A stretch of 64,000 nt of DNA from Hyphomicrobiales bacterium (GTDB lineage Bacteria > Pseudomonadota > Alphaproteobacteria > Rhizobiales > Rhizobiaceae): assembly GCA_900471525.1 (NCBI GenBank), contig UCEZ01000030.1:1-64000 (forward strand), given 5' to 3'. Below are positions 10,933 through 19,561 of this stretch, piece after piece. Every line of letters begins with the position of its first letter. Position 1 is the first letter of the stretch. The notes beneath the pieces were generated by a model. It ran no database searches. It worked only from the letters and a program-made list of their open reading frames with translations, and was not told where the DNA came from. Both the position numbers and the translations under genes were made by a program.

Positions 10933-11382
10933 TCAGCGCCTTTCGGCAAAGAATTCTCTCAGGATTTCAGCTGCGCTCTGTCCGGATATGTCGGAATAAA
11001 CATCCGGCGCATGATGGCAGGTCGGCTGGCTGAAAAAGCGCACGCCATTGTCGACGCCGCCGCCTTTCGGATCTTCGGCACCATAGTAAAGCCGGCGCAG
11101 GCGGGCAAACGAGATGGCTGTCGCGCACATGGTGCAGGGTTCGAGCGTCACGTAGAGATCCGCGCCGATAAGCCGCTCATCGCCGACGATGCGGCAGGCT
11201 TCCCGGATCACCACGATCTCGGCATGCGCAGTGACGTCGTTGAGTTCCCGCGTGCGGTTTCCGGCGCTCGCAATGACCTCACCATTGAAGACAACGACTG
11301 CGCCGACCGGCACTTCGCCGCGCGCAGCCGCCATTCTGGCTTCTTCCAAGGCCAAATCCATGAAGCGGCTCGTTTCAGCCAT
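10933..11382 (-). CDS. tadA: tRNA-specific adenosine deaminase TadA
   Basis: Deaminates the wobble adenosine of tRNA-Arg(ACG) to inosine. The 149-residue protein has the cytidine/deoxycytidylate deaminase fold with the zinc site split in the usual way: HAEIVVI (His ligand and catalytic Glu) and LEPCTMCATAI (two Cys ligands). Length is normal. It converges with the GNAT gene, the stops being 18 bases apart, and diverges from the pseudouridine synthase gene. Confidence 0.96.
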   Translation of the reverse strand: MAETSRFMDLALEEARMAAARGEVPVGAVVVFNGEVIASAGNRTRELNDVTAHAEIVVIREACRIVGDERLIGADLYVTLEPCTMCATAISFARLRRLYYGAEDPKGGGVDNGVRFFSQPTCHHAPDVYSDISGQSAAEILREFFAERR

Positions 11383-11458
11383 CGTTGAGACCCGTGATAA
11401 TTTCTCTTAACCCAAGGGCTTCGACCTGATAGGACAGCCCAAAAGGCAGGCAACACAA

Positions 11459-13447
11459 ATGACATTCAAAGACAAGCCCCAGCGGCCCGGCGGCAAGCCC
11501 GCGGGTCGCGACAAGAAGCCCTATACCGGCGCGCGCAAAACTGCTGCCGATCATTCGGGTGCTGAAATCAACGAAAGCGAGAAGCCGCGCAAGCCACGGC
11601 CGGCGGCGACGGAGACCTTCGGCGCCGATGTGCCGCAGCGCATTTCCAAGATCATGGCGCGCGCAGGCGTGGCCTCGCGCCGCGATATCGAGCGCATGAT
11701 CATGGAAGGCCGCGTTTCGCTCAACGGCAAGCTACTCGACAGCCCGGTCGTCAACGCGACGCTCGCCGATCATATCGAAGTCGATGGCCAGCCGATCCGC
11801 GGCATCGAGCGCACTCGCCTGTGGCTCTATCACAAGCCGTCCGGTCTCGTGACCACCAATTCCGATCCGGAAGGCCGTCCGACAGTGTTCGACAACCTGC
11901 CGGAAGATTTGCCGCGGGTGCTCTCTATCGGCCGCCTCGACATCAACACCGAAGGCCTGCTGTTGCTGACCAATGACGGCGGTCTTGCCCGCGTGCTCGA
12001 ACTGCCGTCGACCGGCTGGCTGCGCCGTTACCGCGTCCGCGCCCACGGCACGATCGAGCAGGCAGCGCTCGACAAGCTCAAGGACGGCATCGCCGTCGAC
12101 GGCGTGCTCTATGGCGCGATCGAAGCGACGCTGGATAAGGTCCAGGGATCCAACGTCTGGATCACCATGGGCCTGCGCGAAGGCAAGAACCGCGAAATCA
12201 AGAACGTCATGGGCGCACTCGGCCTCGACGTGAACCGGCTGATCCGCATTTCCTACGGCCCGTTCCAGCTCGGTGAACTGCCGGAAGGCCATGCCCAGGA
12301 AATCCGCGGCCGCACGCTGCGCGACCAGCTCGGCCCGCGCCTGATCGAGGACGCCAAGGCGAATTTCGACGCGCCGATCTTCGATGCCGCAGTGGCTGAA
12401 GAGGAAAAACCGCAGAAGAACGAGTGGGCCGCTGGAAAGCCGGAAGCCCGGGAGCGCGGTGCGTTCAAGGAAAAGGCCGGCGACAAGCGCGAGCGGGCAT
12501 TGTCGCGTCTCGACACCAAGCGTGACGATCGGAGCGGCGGCCGCCCTGACCGGAAAGAGCGTGGCGGACGCGACGCGCCCGAGGCGAAATTCGACGGACC
12601 CAAGCGCGAGCCCGGCCAGCGTCCCCGCAAGGCCAACGTCTGGATGGCACCGGGCGCACGACCGTTGCCGGAGAAGAAGCCGAAGGATGCTCAAGGTGCC
12701 GACGTCGCTGAAAAGCCCGTTCGCCGCGAGCGTCCGGAAGGCGCGCCGACAAGCAAGCGCTACGGCAAGACCAAGGACGGTCTGCCGACAAAAACCAACC
12801 GGAAATTCGATCCGGACCGCAAGAAGGCCTCCGTCTACGATCGTCCCGATCGCGGCCCGCGCGTCATCGTCACGCGTGCCGATGACGACAACGACTGGAT
12901 CCGAGCAACCGAGGAGCCGAGCCGCGACGAAGGCCGCGGTGGTGATCGCAAGCGTGGCGATGATCGTGGCTCCCGCAGCTTCGGCGACCGCGCGCCGCGG
13001 CGTGAAAGCGGTGATCGTCCGCCGCGCCGCGACGGTGACAAGCCGTTTGGTGACCGCAAGCCGCGCGCCGAAGGTGCCCGCTCGTTCTCCGACCGTCCGA
13101 GAAGCGACCGGCCTGCCGGTGATCGTCCGCCAAGCGACAGGCCGCGCAAGCCCTTCGGCGAGAAGTCTTTCTCGCGTGAGGATGGCGACCGCAAGCCGCG
13201 CGATTTCGGCGATCGTCCGCCGCGTGGAGATCGCCCGCAAGGCGACCGCCCGCCGCGTCGCGAAGGTGACCGTCCGTTCGGTGATCGCCCCGCGGGCGAC
13301 AAGCCGCGTGGAAAATCCTTCGGTGGCAAGCCGGGTGGGGCAAAGCCGTTCGGTGCGAAAACCGGTGGTCCTCGCAAGCCTGGCGGTGGCAAGCCTTCAG
13401 GCGGCCGTCCGGCTGGTGGCGGCAAGCCGCGCGGACGCGGGAACTAA
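11459..13447 (+). CDS. rluB: RluB-type pseudouridine synthase with long low-complexity basic tail
   Basis: Isomerises uridine in 23S rRNA (RluB/RluE/RsuA family). Residues about 57-105 are an S4 RNA-binding domain (PQRISKIMARAGVASRRDIE...VSLNGK); the catalytic block GRLDINTEGLLLLTNDGGL lies near residue 160 with the catalytic Asp, and EGKNREIKNVMGALGL follows. After about residue 300 the protein continues for some 360 residues of disordered, repetitive Arg/Asp/Gly/Pro/Lys sequence (units such as GDRPPRR, SDRPRSDRP, GGKPGG). Such tails occur on alphaproteobacterial homologues and probably bind RNA. GGCAGG before the ATG fits a ribosome site. rsmD follows six bases later. Confidence 0.93.
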   Translation: MTFKDKPQRPGGKPAGRDKKPYTGARKTAADHSGAEINESEKPRKPRPAATETFGADVPQRISKIMARAGVASRRDIERMIMEGRVSLNGKLLDSPVVNATLADHIEVDGQPIRGIERTRLWLYHKPSGLVTTNSDPEGRPTVFDNLPEDLPRVLSIGRLDINTEGLLLLTNDGGLARVLELPSTGWLRRYRVRAHGTIEQAALDKLKDGIAVDGVLYGAIEATLDKVQGSNVWITMGLREGKNREIKNVMGALGLDVNRLIRISYGPFQLGELPEGHAQEIRGRTLRDQLGPRLIEDAKANFDAPIFDAAVAEEEKPQKNEWAAGKPEARERGAFKEKAGDKRERALSRLDTKRDDRSGGRPDRKERGGRDAPEAKFDGPKREPGQRPRKANVWMAPGARPLPEKKPKDAQGADVAEKPVRRERPEGAPTSKRYGKTKDGLPTKTNRKFDPDRKKASVYDRPDRGPRVIVTRADDDNDWIRATEEPSRDEGRGGDRKRGDDRGSRSFGDRAPRRESGDRPPRRDGDKPFGDRKPRAEGARSFSDRPRSDRPAGDRPPSDRPRKPFGEKSFSREDGDRKPRDFGDRPPRGDRPQGDRPPRREGDRPFGDRPAGDKPRGKSFGGKPGGAKPFGAKTGGPRKPGGGKPSGGRPAGGGKPRGRGN

Positions 13448-13453
13448 TCGCGC

Positions 13454-14014
13454 ATGCGGATCGTCGGTGGCGAGTTTCGCGGGCGCGGGCTCGCAACGCC
13501 CAGGTCCAACGACATCCGGCCGACCACGGACCGGACGCGCGAAAGCTTGTTCAATATCCTGAGCCATTCCTATCCGGAAGCGCTCGAGGAGACGCGCGTC
13601 CTTGATCTCTTCGCCGGCACCGGCGCGGTGGGCCTCGAAGCCCTGTCGCGCGGCTGCCGCCAGGCGCTGTTCGTTGAGATGGGTACTGAGGGCAGGGGTC
13701 TGTTGCGCACCAATATCGAAGCGTTCGGCCTGACCGGCCGGGCGCGCGTCTTCCGCCGCGATGCGACCGACCTTGGTCCCGCCGGCACGGTCGAGCCGTT
13801 CCATTTCCTCTTTGCCGATCCGCCTTATGGCAAGGGTCTTGGCGAAAAGGCACTTGCATCGGCTGCCAACGGCGGCTGGCTGGTGCCGGGCGCCCTTGCC
13901 ATTCTCGAAGAACAGGCCGATGTTCAGCCAGTGCTCCAGGATGGTTTCGAGTTCATCGACGACCGCGTGTTCGGTGACACCAAGATGCACTTCTATCGTT
14001 ACCGCGCCGCCTGA
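13454..14014 (+). CDS. rsmD: 16S rRNA (guanine-966-N2)-methyltransferase RsmD
   Basis: 186 residues, normal for the family. MRIVGGEFRGRGL at the N-terminus, RPTTDRTRESLFNIL, the SAM-binding motif DLFAGTGAVGLEALSRG and the catalytic FADPPYGKG are all present. It methylates G966 of 16S rRNA during small-subunit assembly. Directly behind the pseudouridine synthase gene, so two rRNA-modifying enzymes are likely cotranscribed. Confidence 0.97.
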   Translation: MRIVGGEFRGRGLATPRSNDIRPTTDRTRESLFNILSHSYPEALEETRVLDLFAGTGAVGLEALSRGCRQALFVEMGTEGRGLLRTNIEAFGLTGRARVFRRDATDLGPAGTVEPFHFLFADPPYGKGLGEKALASAANGGWLVPGALAILEEQADVQPVLQDGFEFIDDRVFGDTKMHFYRYRAA

Positions 14015-14033
14015 TACCGGAAAGACGCTGAGC

Positions 14034-14903
14034 ATGACGCAAGGCCTCGAAACCGCAAAAAAATCAGCCGACCCGACTGTCGCAATCGCCTTCGGCGGCG
14101 GCGGTGCGCGCGGGCTTGCCCACATTCACGTGATCGAAGCGCTGAATGAGTTGGGCTTACGCCCGGTCGTCATCGCCGGGTCCTCCATCGGCGCGATCAT
14201 GGGCGCGGGCATGGCGGCAGGCCTCAGTGGCGCGGAAATCCGCGACCATACGCTTGCGACCGTCGGCCGGCGCAAGGAGATCGTCAACCGGCTCTGGAGC
14301 CTGCGCCCATCGAGTTTCGCCAAGGCGGTGACCGGCGGCTTCCGTATCGGTCAGTTCAATATCGAGCGCATCCTTCCGGTTTTCCTGCCGGATACGATCC
14401 CGAAGGATTTCGCCGACCTCAACATCCCCTTGAAGGTGATGACGACGGATTACTATGGACAGACCGAGCGCGTCTGCCAAAGCGGTGACCTGCATCAGGC
14501 ACTGGCTGCTTCGTCAGCGCTACCAGCCGTCTTCATGCCAGTCCGGATCGACGGCCGCGTGATGATCGACGGGGGCATCTACAATCCGATCCCGTTCGAT
14601 CATCTGATAGGGTTGGCCGATATCGTCATCGGCGTCGATGTGGTCGGCGGCCCGGACGGCGACGGCGAAACCATGCCGAGCCGGATCGACAGCCTGTTCG
14701 GCGCCAGTCAGTTGATGATGCAATCGATCATCGCCATGAAGATGAAGGCGCATCCACCGGATATCCTGCTGCGTCCGGAGGTCGGCCGCTTTCGAGTGAT
14801 GGATTTCCTGAGGGCGCAAGAAGTGCTCGCGGCGACCGCAGGCGTCAAGGACCAGCTGAAAGCAGCCCTTGATACCGCCTTCACGGCAAGGAACCGGGGC
14901 TGA
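14034..14903 (+). CDS. Patatin-like phospholipase
   Basis: 289-residue serine lipase/acyl hydrolase. Oxyanion loop GGGGARG at 21-27, nucleophile elbow GSSIG with Ser51 (49-53), and the catalytic-dyad Asp in MIDGGIYNP near residue 180. This is the NTE/RssA branch (conserved HIHVIEALNELGLRP and PSRIDSLF). No signal peptide; likely cytoplasmic or membrane-peripheral, acting on phospholipids. The ATG at 14034 follows rsmD by 19 bases; an upstream in-frame start would overlap rsmD and is unlikely. It converges with the antiporter gene. Confidence 0.92.
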   Translation: MTQGLETAKKSADPTVAIAFGGGGARGLAHIHVIEALNELGLRPVVIAGSSIGAIMGAGMAAGLSGAEIRDHTLATVGRRKEIVNRLWSLRPSSFAKAVTGGFRIGQFNIERILPVFLPDTIPKDFADLNIPLKVMTTDYYGQTERVCQSGDLHQALAASSALPAVFMPVRIDGRVMIDGGIYNPIPFDHLIGLADIVIGVDVVGGPDGDGETMPSRIDSLFGASQLMMQSIIAMKMKAHPPDILLRPEVGRFRVMDFLRAQEVLAATAGVKDQLKAALDTAFTARNRG

Positions 14904-14909
14904 TGAAAA

Positions 14910-16769
14910 TCAGTCGGCGCCCGCCAGCACATCGTTTGCCGGCTTGGCTTTGCTGCTGGGAGAGGCCGGCAGGATATCGTCGTCTGCAGCGAGCGATGGC
15001 GGCGTCTCGCGTCTGGGTTTGATCAGCGGCTCCGGCTTGACCGGTTCGAAATGCAGCATGTCGCGCCCGGCGCTGATACCTTCAGCTTCCTGTATCACCA
15101 AACGGGCTTCGTCGCGTTTGCGAATATCCTCCATGATCGCCAGCGCCTCGTTGTCGCCAACCCCTAGTCCTTCCAGCGTCTTGCGCCCGAACACGAGGCC
15201 GGACTCGAATGTTTCGCGCAGCTCGTAATCGACGCCGCGCGCCCTGAGCGACAGCGTATGCAGGCGGTCATAGGCGCGCGCGAAGATGCGGGCGTTCGGA
15301 TATTCCGCCTGCACCATGTCGACGATCCGGTCGGTGATCTCCTGTTTCTGGGTGCACACCGCGACGATCTTGGCGCGCTCGATGCCGGCCGCACGCAATA
15401 CGTCCAGCCGCGTGCCGTCGCCGAAATAGATACGGAACCCGAAGGTCGCCGCCTGGCGGACGCGGGCGGCGGAATGGTCGATGATCGTCACTTCACGACC
15501 GCCGGCGAGCAGGATCTGCGAGGCGATCTGGCCGAAGCGGGAAAACCCGATCATCAGCACGTCGGCCCCCGCGCCGTCGAAATCCTCCTCGAGTTCTTCG
15601 GTCACCTCGTCCTGTTCCTGCATGAGGAGACCTGCGAGCGCGGAGGCTGCGGGTGTCAGAGCCATCGACAGGGTGACGATGGCGATCAGCAGCGACGCCC
15701 AGCCCGCGGAAAACACCCCGGCGATCGCGGCGGCGGTGAAGAGCACGAAACCGAACTCCCCGCCTTGCGGCAAAAGCAGGCCGATGCGTACGGCATCATT
15801 GTGCGGCGATCCCGTCAGGCGGCAGAGCGCATAGATAATCACGGTCTTGAGTGCCATCAGCGCCGGCACGGCGACCAGGATACGCAGGTAGTTTTCGAGG
15901 ATAACCTGAATATCCAGCGACAAGCCGACGGCCATGAAGAACAGAGCGAGCAGCAGCCCGCGGAACGGTTCGATATCGGCTTCCAGCTCATGCCGGTAGG
16001 AGGATTCGGCCAGAAGCACGCCGGCGAGGAAGGCACCCATCGCCATGGAAAGACCGGCAAGCTGCATCATGGTTGCAGCACCCAGAACGATCAGCAGCGC
16101 AGCGGCGATCATAACCTCCCGTGCGCCGGTGCGGGCGATGATCTGGAACAGCGGGTTCAGCAGATAGCGGCCGGCAACCACCATGACCAGGATCGCACCA
16201 ACGGCGACGGCAAAGTCTTGCAGCGGCGGGCTCGTATCCTCAGGCGCCTGCAGGGCAAGCAGCGGGATCAGCGCCAGAAGCGGCACGATCGCCAGGTCCT
16301 GCAGCAAAAGGACCGAAAACGCGCGCTGGCCGTAGCGGGTGTTGGTATCACCGTTTTCGTCAAGAATCTGCAACGCAAAGGCAGTCGATGACAGAGCCAG
16401 TCCGAAACCGGTGATGACGCTGCCACTCCAATCCAGCATGTTGGTCCAGTAGAGAATTGCCGATATGGCAGCACCGGTCAGCATCACCTGCGCGGTTCCG
16501 AGCCCGAAAATATCCCGCCGCATCTGCCAGAGACGGGACGGCTTCAGCTCCAGCCCGATAACGAAGAGCAGGAAGACGACGCCGAGTTCGGCAAAGCCGA
16601 GGATCTGCTCGCCCTCGGTGATCTGGTGCAGGAGCGGACCAATGATGATGCCAGCCGCCAGATAGCCAAGAACGGTGCCGAGCCCGAGTTTCTTGAAGAT
16701 GGGGGCTGCCACGACGGCGCCGCCGAGCAACAGCAGGGCCTGTGAGGTGAGGGCGGGTGTCGTCGACAT
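14910..16769 (-). CDS. Monovalent cation:proton antiporter (KefB/KefC type) with RCK domain
   Basis: 619 residues. The N-terminal ~400 residues form a CPA2 exchanger with about 12 membrane segments (GYLAAGIIIGPLLHQI, FLLFVIGLELKPSRLW, GQRAFSVLLLQDLAIVPLLAL, PQGGEFGFVLF). The following RCK/TrkA-N domain carries a Rossmann start ADVLMIGFSRFGQIASQILL and binds a nucleotide. Probably K+ or Na+/H+ exchange; glutathione gating as in E. coli Kef cannot be judged. The ATG at 16769 is preferred because sequence upstream (up to 16910) is basic and not membrane-like. Confidence 0.94.
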   Translation of the reverse strand: MSTTPALTSQALLLLGGAVVAAPIFKKLGLGTVLGYLAAGIIIGPLLHQITEGEQILGFAELGVVFLLFVIGLELKPSRLWQMRRDIFGLGTAQVMLTGAAISAILYWTNMLDWSGSVITGFGLALSSTAFALQILDENGDTNTRYGQRAFSVLLLQDLAIVPLLALIPLLALQAPEDTSPPLQDFAVAVGAILVMVVAGRYLLNPLFQIIARTGAREVMIAAALLIVLGAATMMQLAGLSMAMGAFLAGVLLAESSYRHELEADIEPFRGLLLALFFMAVGLSLDIQVILENYLRILVAVPALMALKTVIIYALCRLTGSPHNDAVRIGLLLPQGGEFGFVLFTAAAIAGVFSAGWASLLIAIVTLSMALTPAASALAGLLMQEQDEVTEELEEDFDGAGADVLMIGFSRFGQIASQILLAGGREVTIIDHSAARVRQAATFGFRIYFGDGTRLDVLRAAGIERAKIVAVCTQKQEITDRIVDMVQAEYPNARIFARAYDRLHTLSLRARGVDYELRETFESGLVFGRKTLEGLGVGDNEALAIMEDIRKRDEARLVIQEAEGISAGRDMLHFEPVKPEPLIKPRRETPPSLAADDDILPASPSSKAKPANDVLAGAD

Positions 16770-16941
16770 GCGTCTGCTCTTTCTTGGCCCACGCCGTTTT
16801 GGCAGAGGCTTTAGTGTCTCTCTTGGGCAGGAGATTGCCCGGGAATAGGTATTTCGTCGGGGGCCTCGGGCAAGAATCAGGATATGCCCTTGATGCCCGT
16901 GCCACTGCACAATAAATGGAGCGGGAATGAAAGGCTAAATC

Positions 16942-18288
16942 ATGTCCGATATTATCGATTCCGACGTTCTCCAGACCCGCGCGGCTCAGCTTGTCGATCT
17001 GGCGCTGAAAGCCGGCGCCGACCAGGCGGATGCCGTGGTGGTCAGAGGCCGCTCGCGCTCCGTCTCTGTGCGCCTCGGCAAGGTCGAGGGAACGGAAGCA
17101 TCGGAAAGCGATGATTTTTCCCTGCGGGTCTTTGTCGGCCGCCGTGTCGCCAGCGTTTCGGCCAATCCCGGCTTCGATCTGAAGGTTTTGGCCGAACGGG
17201 CGGTGGCCATGGCCAAGGCCTCGCCGGAAGACCCCTTCGCAAGTCTTGCAGATGCCGAACGGTTGGCGCGGTCCTATCCCGATCTCGACCTCTTCGATCC
17301 GACAGACGTCTCGACAGAGGCCCTGACTGCGGCGGCCCTCGAGGCGGAGGAGGCAGCACTTGCCGTCAGCGGCGTCACCAATTCCAGTGGCGCCGGCGCC
17401 TCCGCCGGCATGGGCGGCATGGTGCTCGTCACCTCACACGGGTTTTCCGGCGCCTATATGGGTACGCGCTTCGGCCGCTCCGTCAGCGCCATTGCCGGCG
17501 ACGGCACCAAGATGGAGCGCGACTATGATTTCGACAGTCGCCTCTATTTTGCGGATCTGAAATCCGCAATCGAGATCGGCCGCACCGCCGGCGAAAGGGC
17601 AGTCGCCCGCATCGGCCCACGCCAGGTGCCGACCCAGAAGAACGTTACCGTTGTCTTCGATCCGCGCATGTCGCGCGGTTTTGCCGGACACATTGCCGGT
17701 GCCATCAACGGCGCGTCGGTTGCCCGCAAGACAAGCTTCCTGCGCGACATGATGGGCAAGCCGGTCATGAAGGCTGGCATTACCGTGACCGACGATCCGC
17801 TGGTGGTGCGTGGTTCCTCGTCGCGCCCCTTTGACGGCGAAGGTGTCACGGGACAAAAGCTGTCGATGATCGAGGACGGCGTGCTGAAGCACTGGTTCCT
17901 CTCGACCTCCACCGGCCGCGAGCTTGGCCTGGAAACCAACGGACGCGGCGTGCGTGGCGGCCCCGCCGTTTCACCCTCGGCTACCAATTTCGCGCTGGAA
18001 CCGGGCGATATCTCGCGCGAGGACCTGATCCGCAATGTCGGGACGGGTTTTTATGTGACCGAACTGATCGGCCAGGGCGTCAACATGCTGACCGGCGAAT
18101 ACAGCCGTGGCGCTTCGGGTTTCTGGATCGAGAACGGCGAGTTGACCTTCCCGGTGTCGGAGGTCACGATCGCCTCGAACCTCAAGCAGATGTTCTTCGC
18201 CATAACCCTTGCCGACGATATCGATCGCAAGTTCGGCGTGGCAGCACCGACGCTTGCCATCGAGGGCATGACGCTGGCGGGCAAGTAG
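16942..18288 (+). CDS. pmbA: TldE/PmbA-type metalloprotease subunit
   Basis: 448 residues of the TldD/PmbA (peptidase U62) family. In E. coli TldE/PmbA pairs with TldD, which holds the zinc site, to degrade unfolded peptides and to process microcin B17 and CcdA. Typical blocks: NSSGAGASAGMGGMVLVTSHGFSGAY, the DPRMSRGFAGHIAGAINGASVARKTSFL region and TGEYSRGASGFWIENG. No tldD is in the window. Divergent from the antiporter gene; a cysQ-like gene follows. Confidence 0.95.
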   Translation: MSDIIDSDVLQTRAAQLVDLALKAGADQADAVVVRGRSRSVSVRLGKVEGTEASESDDFSLRVFVGRRVASVSANPGFDLKVLAERAVAMAKASPEDPFASLADAERLARSYPDLDLFDPTDVSTEALTAAALEAEEAALAVSGVTNSSGAGASAGMGGMVLVTSHGFSGAYMGTRFGRSVSAIAGDGTKMERDYDFDSRLYFADLKSAIEIGRTAGERAVARIGPRQVPTQKNVTVVFDPRMSRGFAGHIAGAINGASVARKTSFLRDMMGKPVMKAGITVTDDPLVVRGSSSRPFDGEGVTGQKLSMIEDGVLKHWFLSTSTGRELGLETNGRGVRGGPAVSPSATNFALEPGDISREDLIRNVGTGFYVTELIGQGVNMLTGEYSRGASGFWIENGELTFPVSEVTIASNLKQMFFAITLADDIDRKFGVAAPTLAIEGMTLAGK

Positions 18289-18347
18289 CTTGTCGGACAC
18301 AGATTTTCAACGCGGCTGACGATGCTGCGGGAAATGGAAAGACTGAA

Positions 18348-19160
18348 ATGAATGCCGCCCGCCCATCGCCGGAGCAGTGGATCATCGATCTGGAATTGAT
18401 AACGATGGCGGCGAAAGCTGCGGGTGAAAAGGCGCTGTCCTATTTCCGCAAGGATCCGGACGTCCAGTGGAAGAATGGCGGCCGTTCGCCGGTCAGCGAG
18501 GCGGATTATGCCGCCAATGACATCCTCAAGGAAAAGCTGCTGACGGCGCGGCCCAATTATGGCTGGCTATCGGAGGAGACCGACGACGACGAGGCCCGGC
18601 TCGGCTGCGATACCGTGTTCGTCGTTGATCCGATCGATGGAACCCGCGCCTTCATCGCCGGCAAGGACGTTTGGTGCGTCAGCGTCGCCGTCGTGCATCT
18701 GGGGCGGCCGGTCGCAGGCGTGCTCTTTGCGCCGGCGCTTGGCGAGCTGTTCCAGGCAACGTTGACGGGCGAGGCCCTGAAAAACGGCAGGCCAATCATG
18801 GCCACGGCGGAGAACGGCGAAATTCTCAGGATCGCGCTTGCCGAGGAAACCGTCGGATTGCTTGAGCTTGGCTACCGGTCCGGCGTATCGCGCATTCCCC
18901 ATGTGCCTTCGCTTGCCTATCGGATCGCCATGATTGCCGATGGCCGGATCGATGGCACCGTCGTCAAGAAAAATTCTCACGATTGGGATTTGGCCGCGGC
19001 CGACCTGATCCTCGAGCGGGCGGGTGGGGCACTTTTCGGCCTTGACGGACAGCCGCTTTCCTACAATCGCCCCAATGTTCGCCACACGGTCTTGTGCGCT
19101 GCGGCAAAGGCCGCTTTACCGGCGCTGATTGCGGCATCGCAAGGGCTGGAGGGCCATTGA
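18348..19160 (+). CDS. cysQ: Inositol-monophosphatase-family phosphatase, CysQ-like
   Basis: 270 residues with the Mg/Li-sensitive phosphatase signature: SEETDDD (metal-binding Glu), DPIDGTRAFIAG (the central DPIDGT motif) and WDLAAADLILERAGG at the C-terminal metal site. Order and spacing are those of the IMPase/FBPase/PAP phosphatase group. The 3'(2'),5'-bisphosphate nucleotidase (CysQ) assignment rests on similarity to rhizobial entries recalled and on its place at the head of the lipid A cluster; an inositol or histidinol phosphate activity is not excluded. Confidence 0.85.
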   Translation: MNAARPSPEQWIIDLELITMAAKAAGEKALSYFRKDPDVQWKNGGRSPVSEADYAANDILKEKLLTARPNYGWLSEETDDDEARLGCDTVFVVDPIDGTRAFIAGKDVWCVSVAVVHLGRPVAGVLFAPALGELFQATLTGEALKNGRPIMATAENGEILRIALAEETVGLLELGYRSGVSRIPHVPSLAYRIAMIADGRIDGTVVKKNSHDWDLAAADLILERAGGALFGLDGQPLSYNRPNVRHTVLCAAAKAALPALIAASQGLEGH

Positions 19161-19220
19161 CCTTTCCGGCTGAATGCCGCAAACCACGAGCAAAATACGT
19201 CAAGAAAATTGGAAGGTCTG

Positions 19221-19457
19221 ATGGCTCAGAATTCGGAAGTTAAACAGCGGCTGCATCTGGTGTTCGGCGGCGAATTGACGACGCTTACCGGTGTGCAGTT
19301 TCGCGACCTGGACAAGCTTGATGTCGTCGGCATCTTCCCTGATTATGACAGCGCGCTGACGGCCTGGAAGTCCAAGGCGCAGATGACCGTCGACAACGCC
19401 CATATGCGTTATTTCATCGTGCACATGCACCGGCTGCTCGATCCGGAACAGGCTTGA
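19221..19457 (+). CDS. DUF4170 family small protein
   Basis: 78 residues: MAQNSEVKQRLHLVFGGELT then FRDLDKLDVVGIFPDYDSALTAWKSKAQMTVDNAHMRYFIVHMHRLLDPE. Recognised as DUF4170, a short conserved alphaproteobacterial protein regularly found just before the lipid A gene waaA. GGAAGG ten bases before the ATG at 19221 decides the start over 19209. No function is known to me. Its stop overlaps an ATG (TGATG) that opens a 34-codon frame leading to waaA. Confidence 0.85.
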   Translation: MAQNSEVKQRLHLVFGGELTTLTGVQFRDLDKLDVVGIFPDYDSALTAWKSKAQMTVDNAHMRYFIVHMHRLLDPEQA

Positions 19458-19561
19458 TGCTGGGACGTTTCGGACAGGCAGGACGCTCGGCTGAAGCGGC
19501 CGTTGCCGCAAGCGCGGGCGCCTTGCGGTTTGGACGCCGTGGGGGAGGCATGTCCTCATGA
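19457..19561 (+). CDS. Possible 34-codon ORF, stop/start-coupled at both ends
   Basis: Starts with the ATG of TGATG at the DUF4170 stop and ends with the TGA of ATGA at the waaA start. The predicted peptide (MLGRFGQAGRSAEAAVAASA...) is Ala/Gly/Arg-rich and matches nothing I know. It may be a translational coupler, a remnant of a deleted gene, or a chance frame; the strong GGGGGAGG inside its end serves as the waaA ribosome site. Low confidence as a true protein. Confidence 0.3.
   Translation: MLGRFGQAGRSAEAAVAASAGALRFGRRGGGMSS

Noticed and set aside
11732..13240. 502-codon reverse frame and others over the pseudouridine synthase tail
   Set aside because: Repetitive GC-rich DNA keeps several frames open; the product looks like no known protein and the + strand has catalytic motifs.
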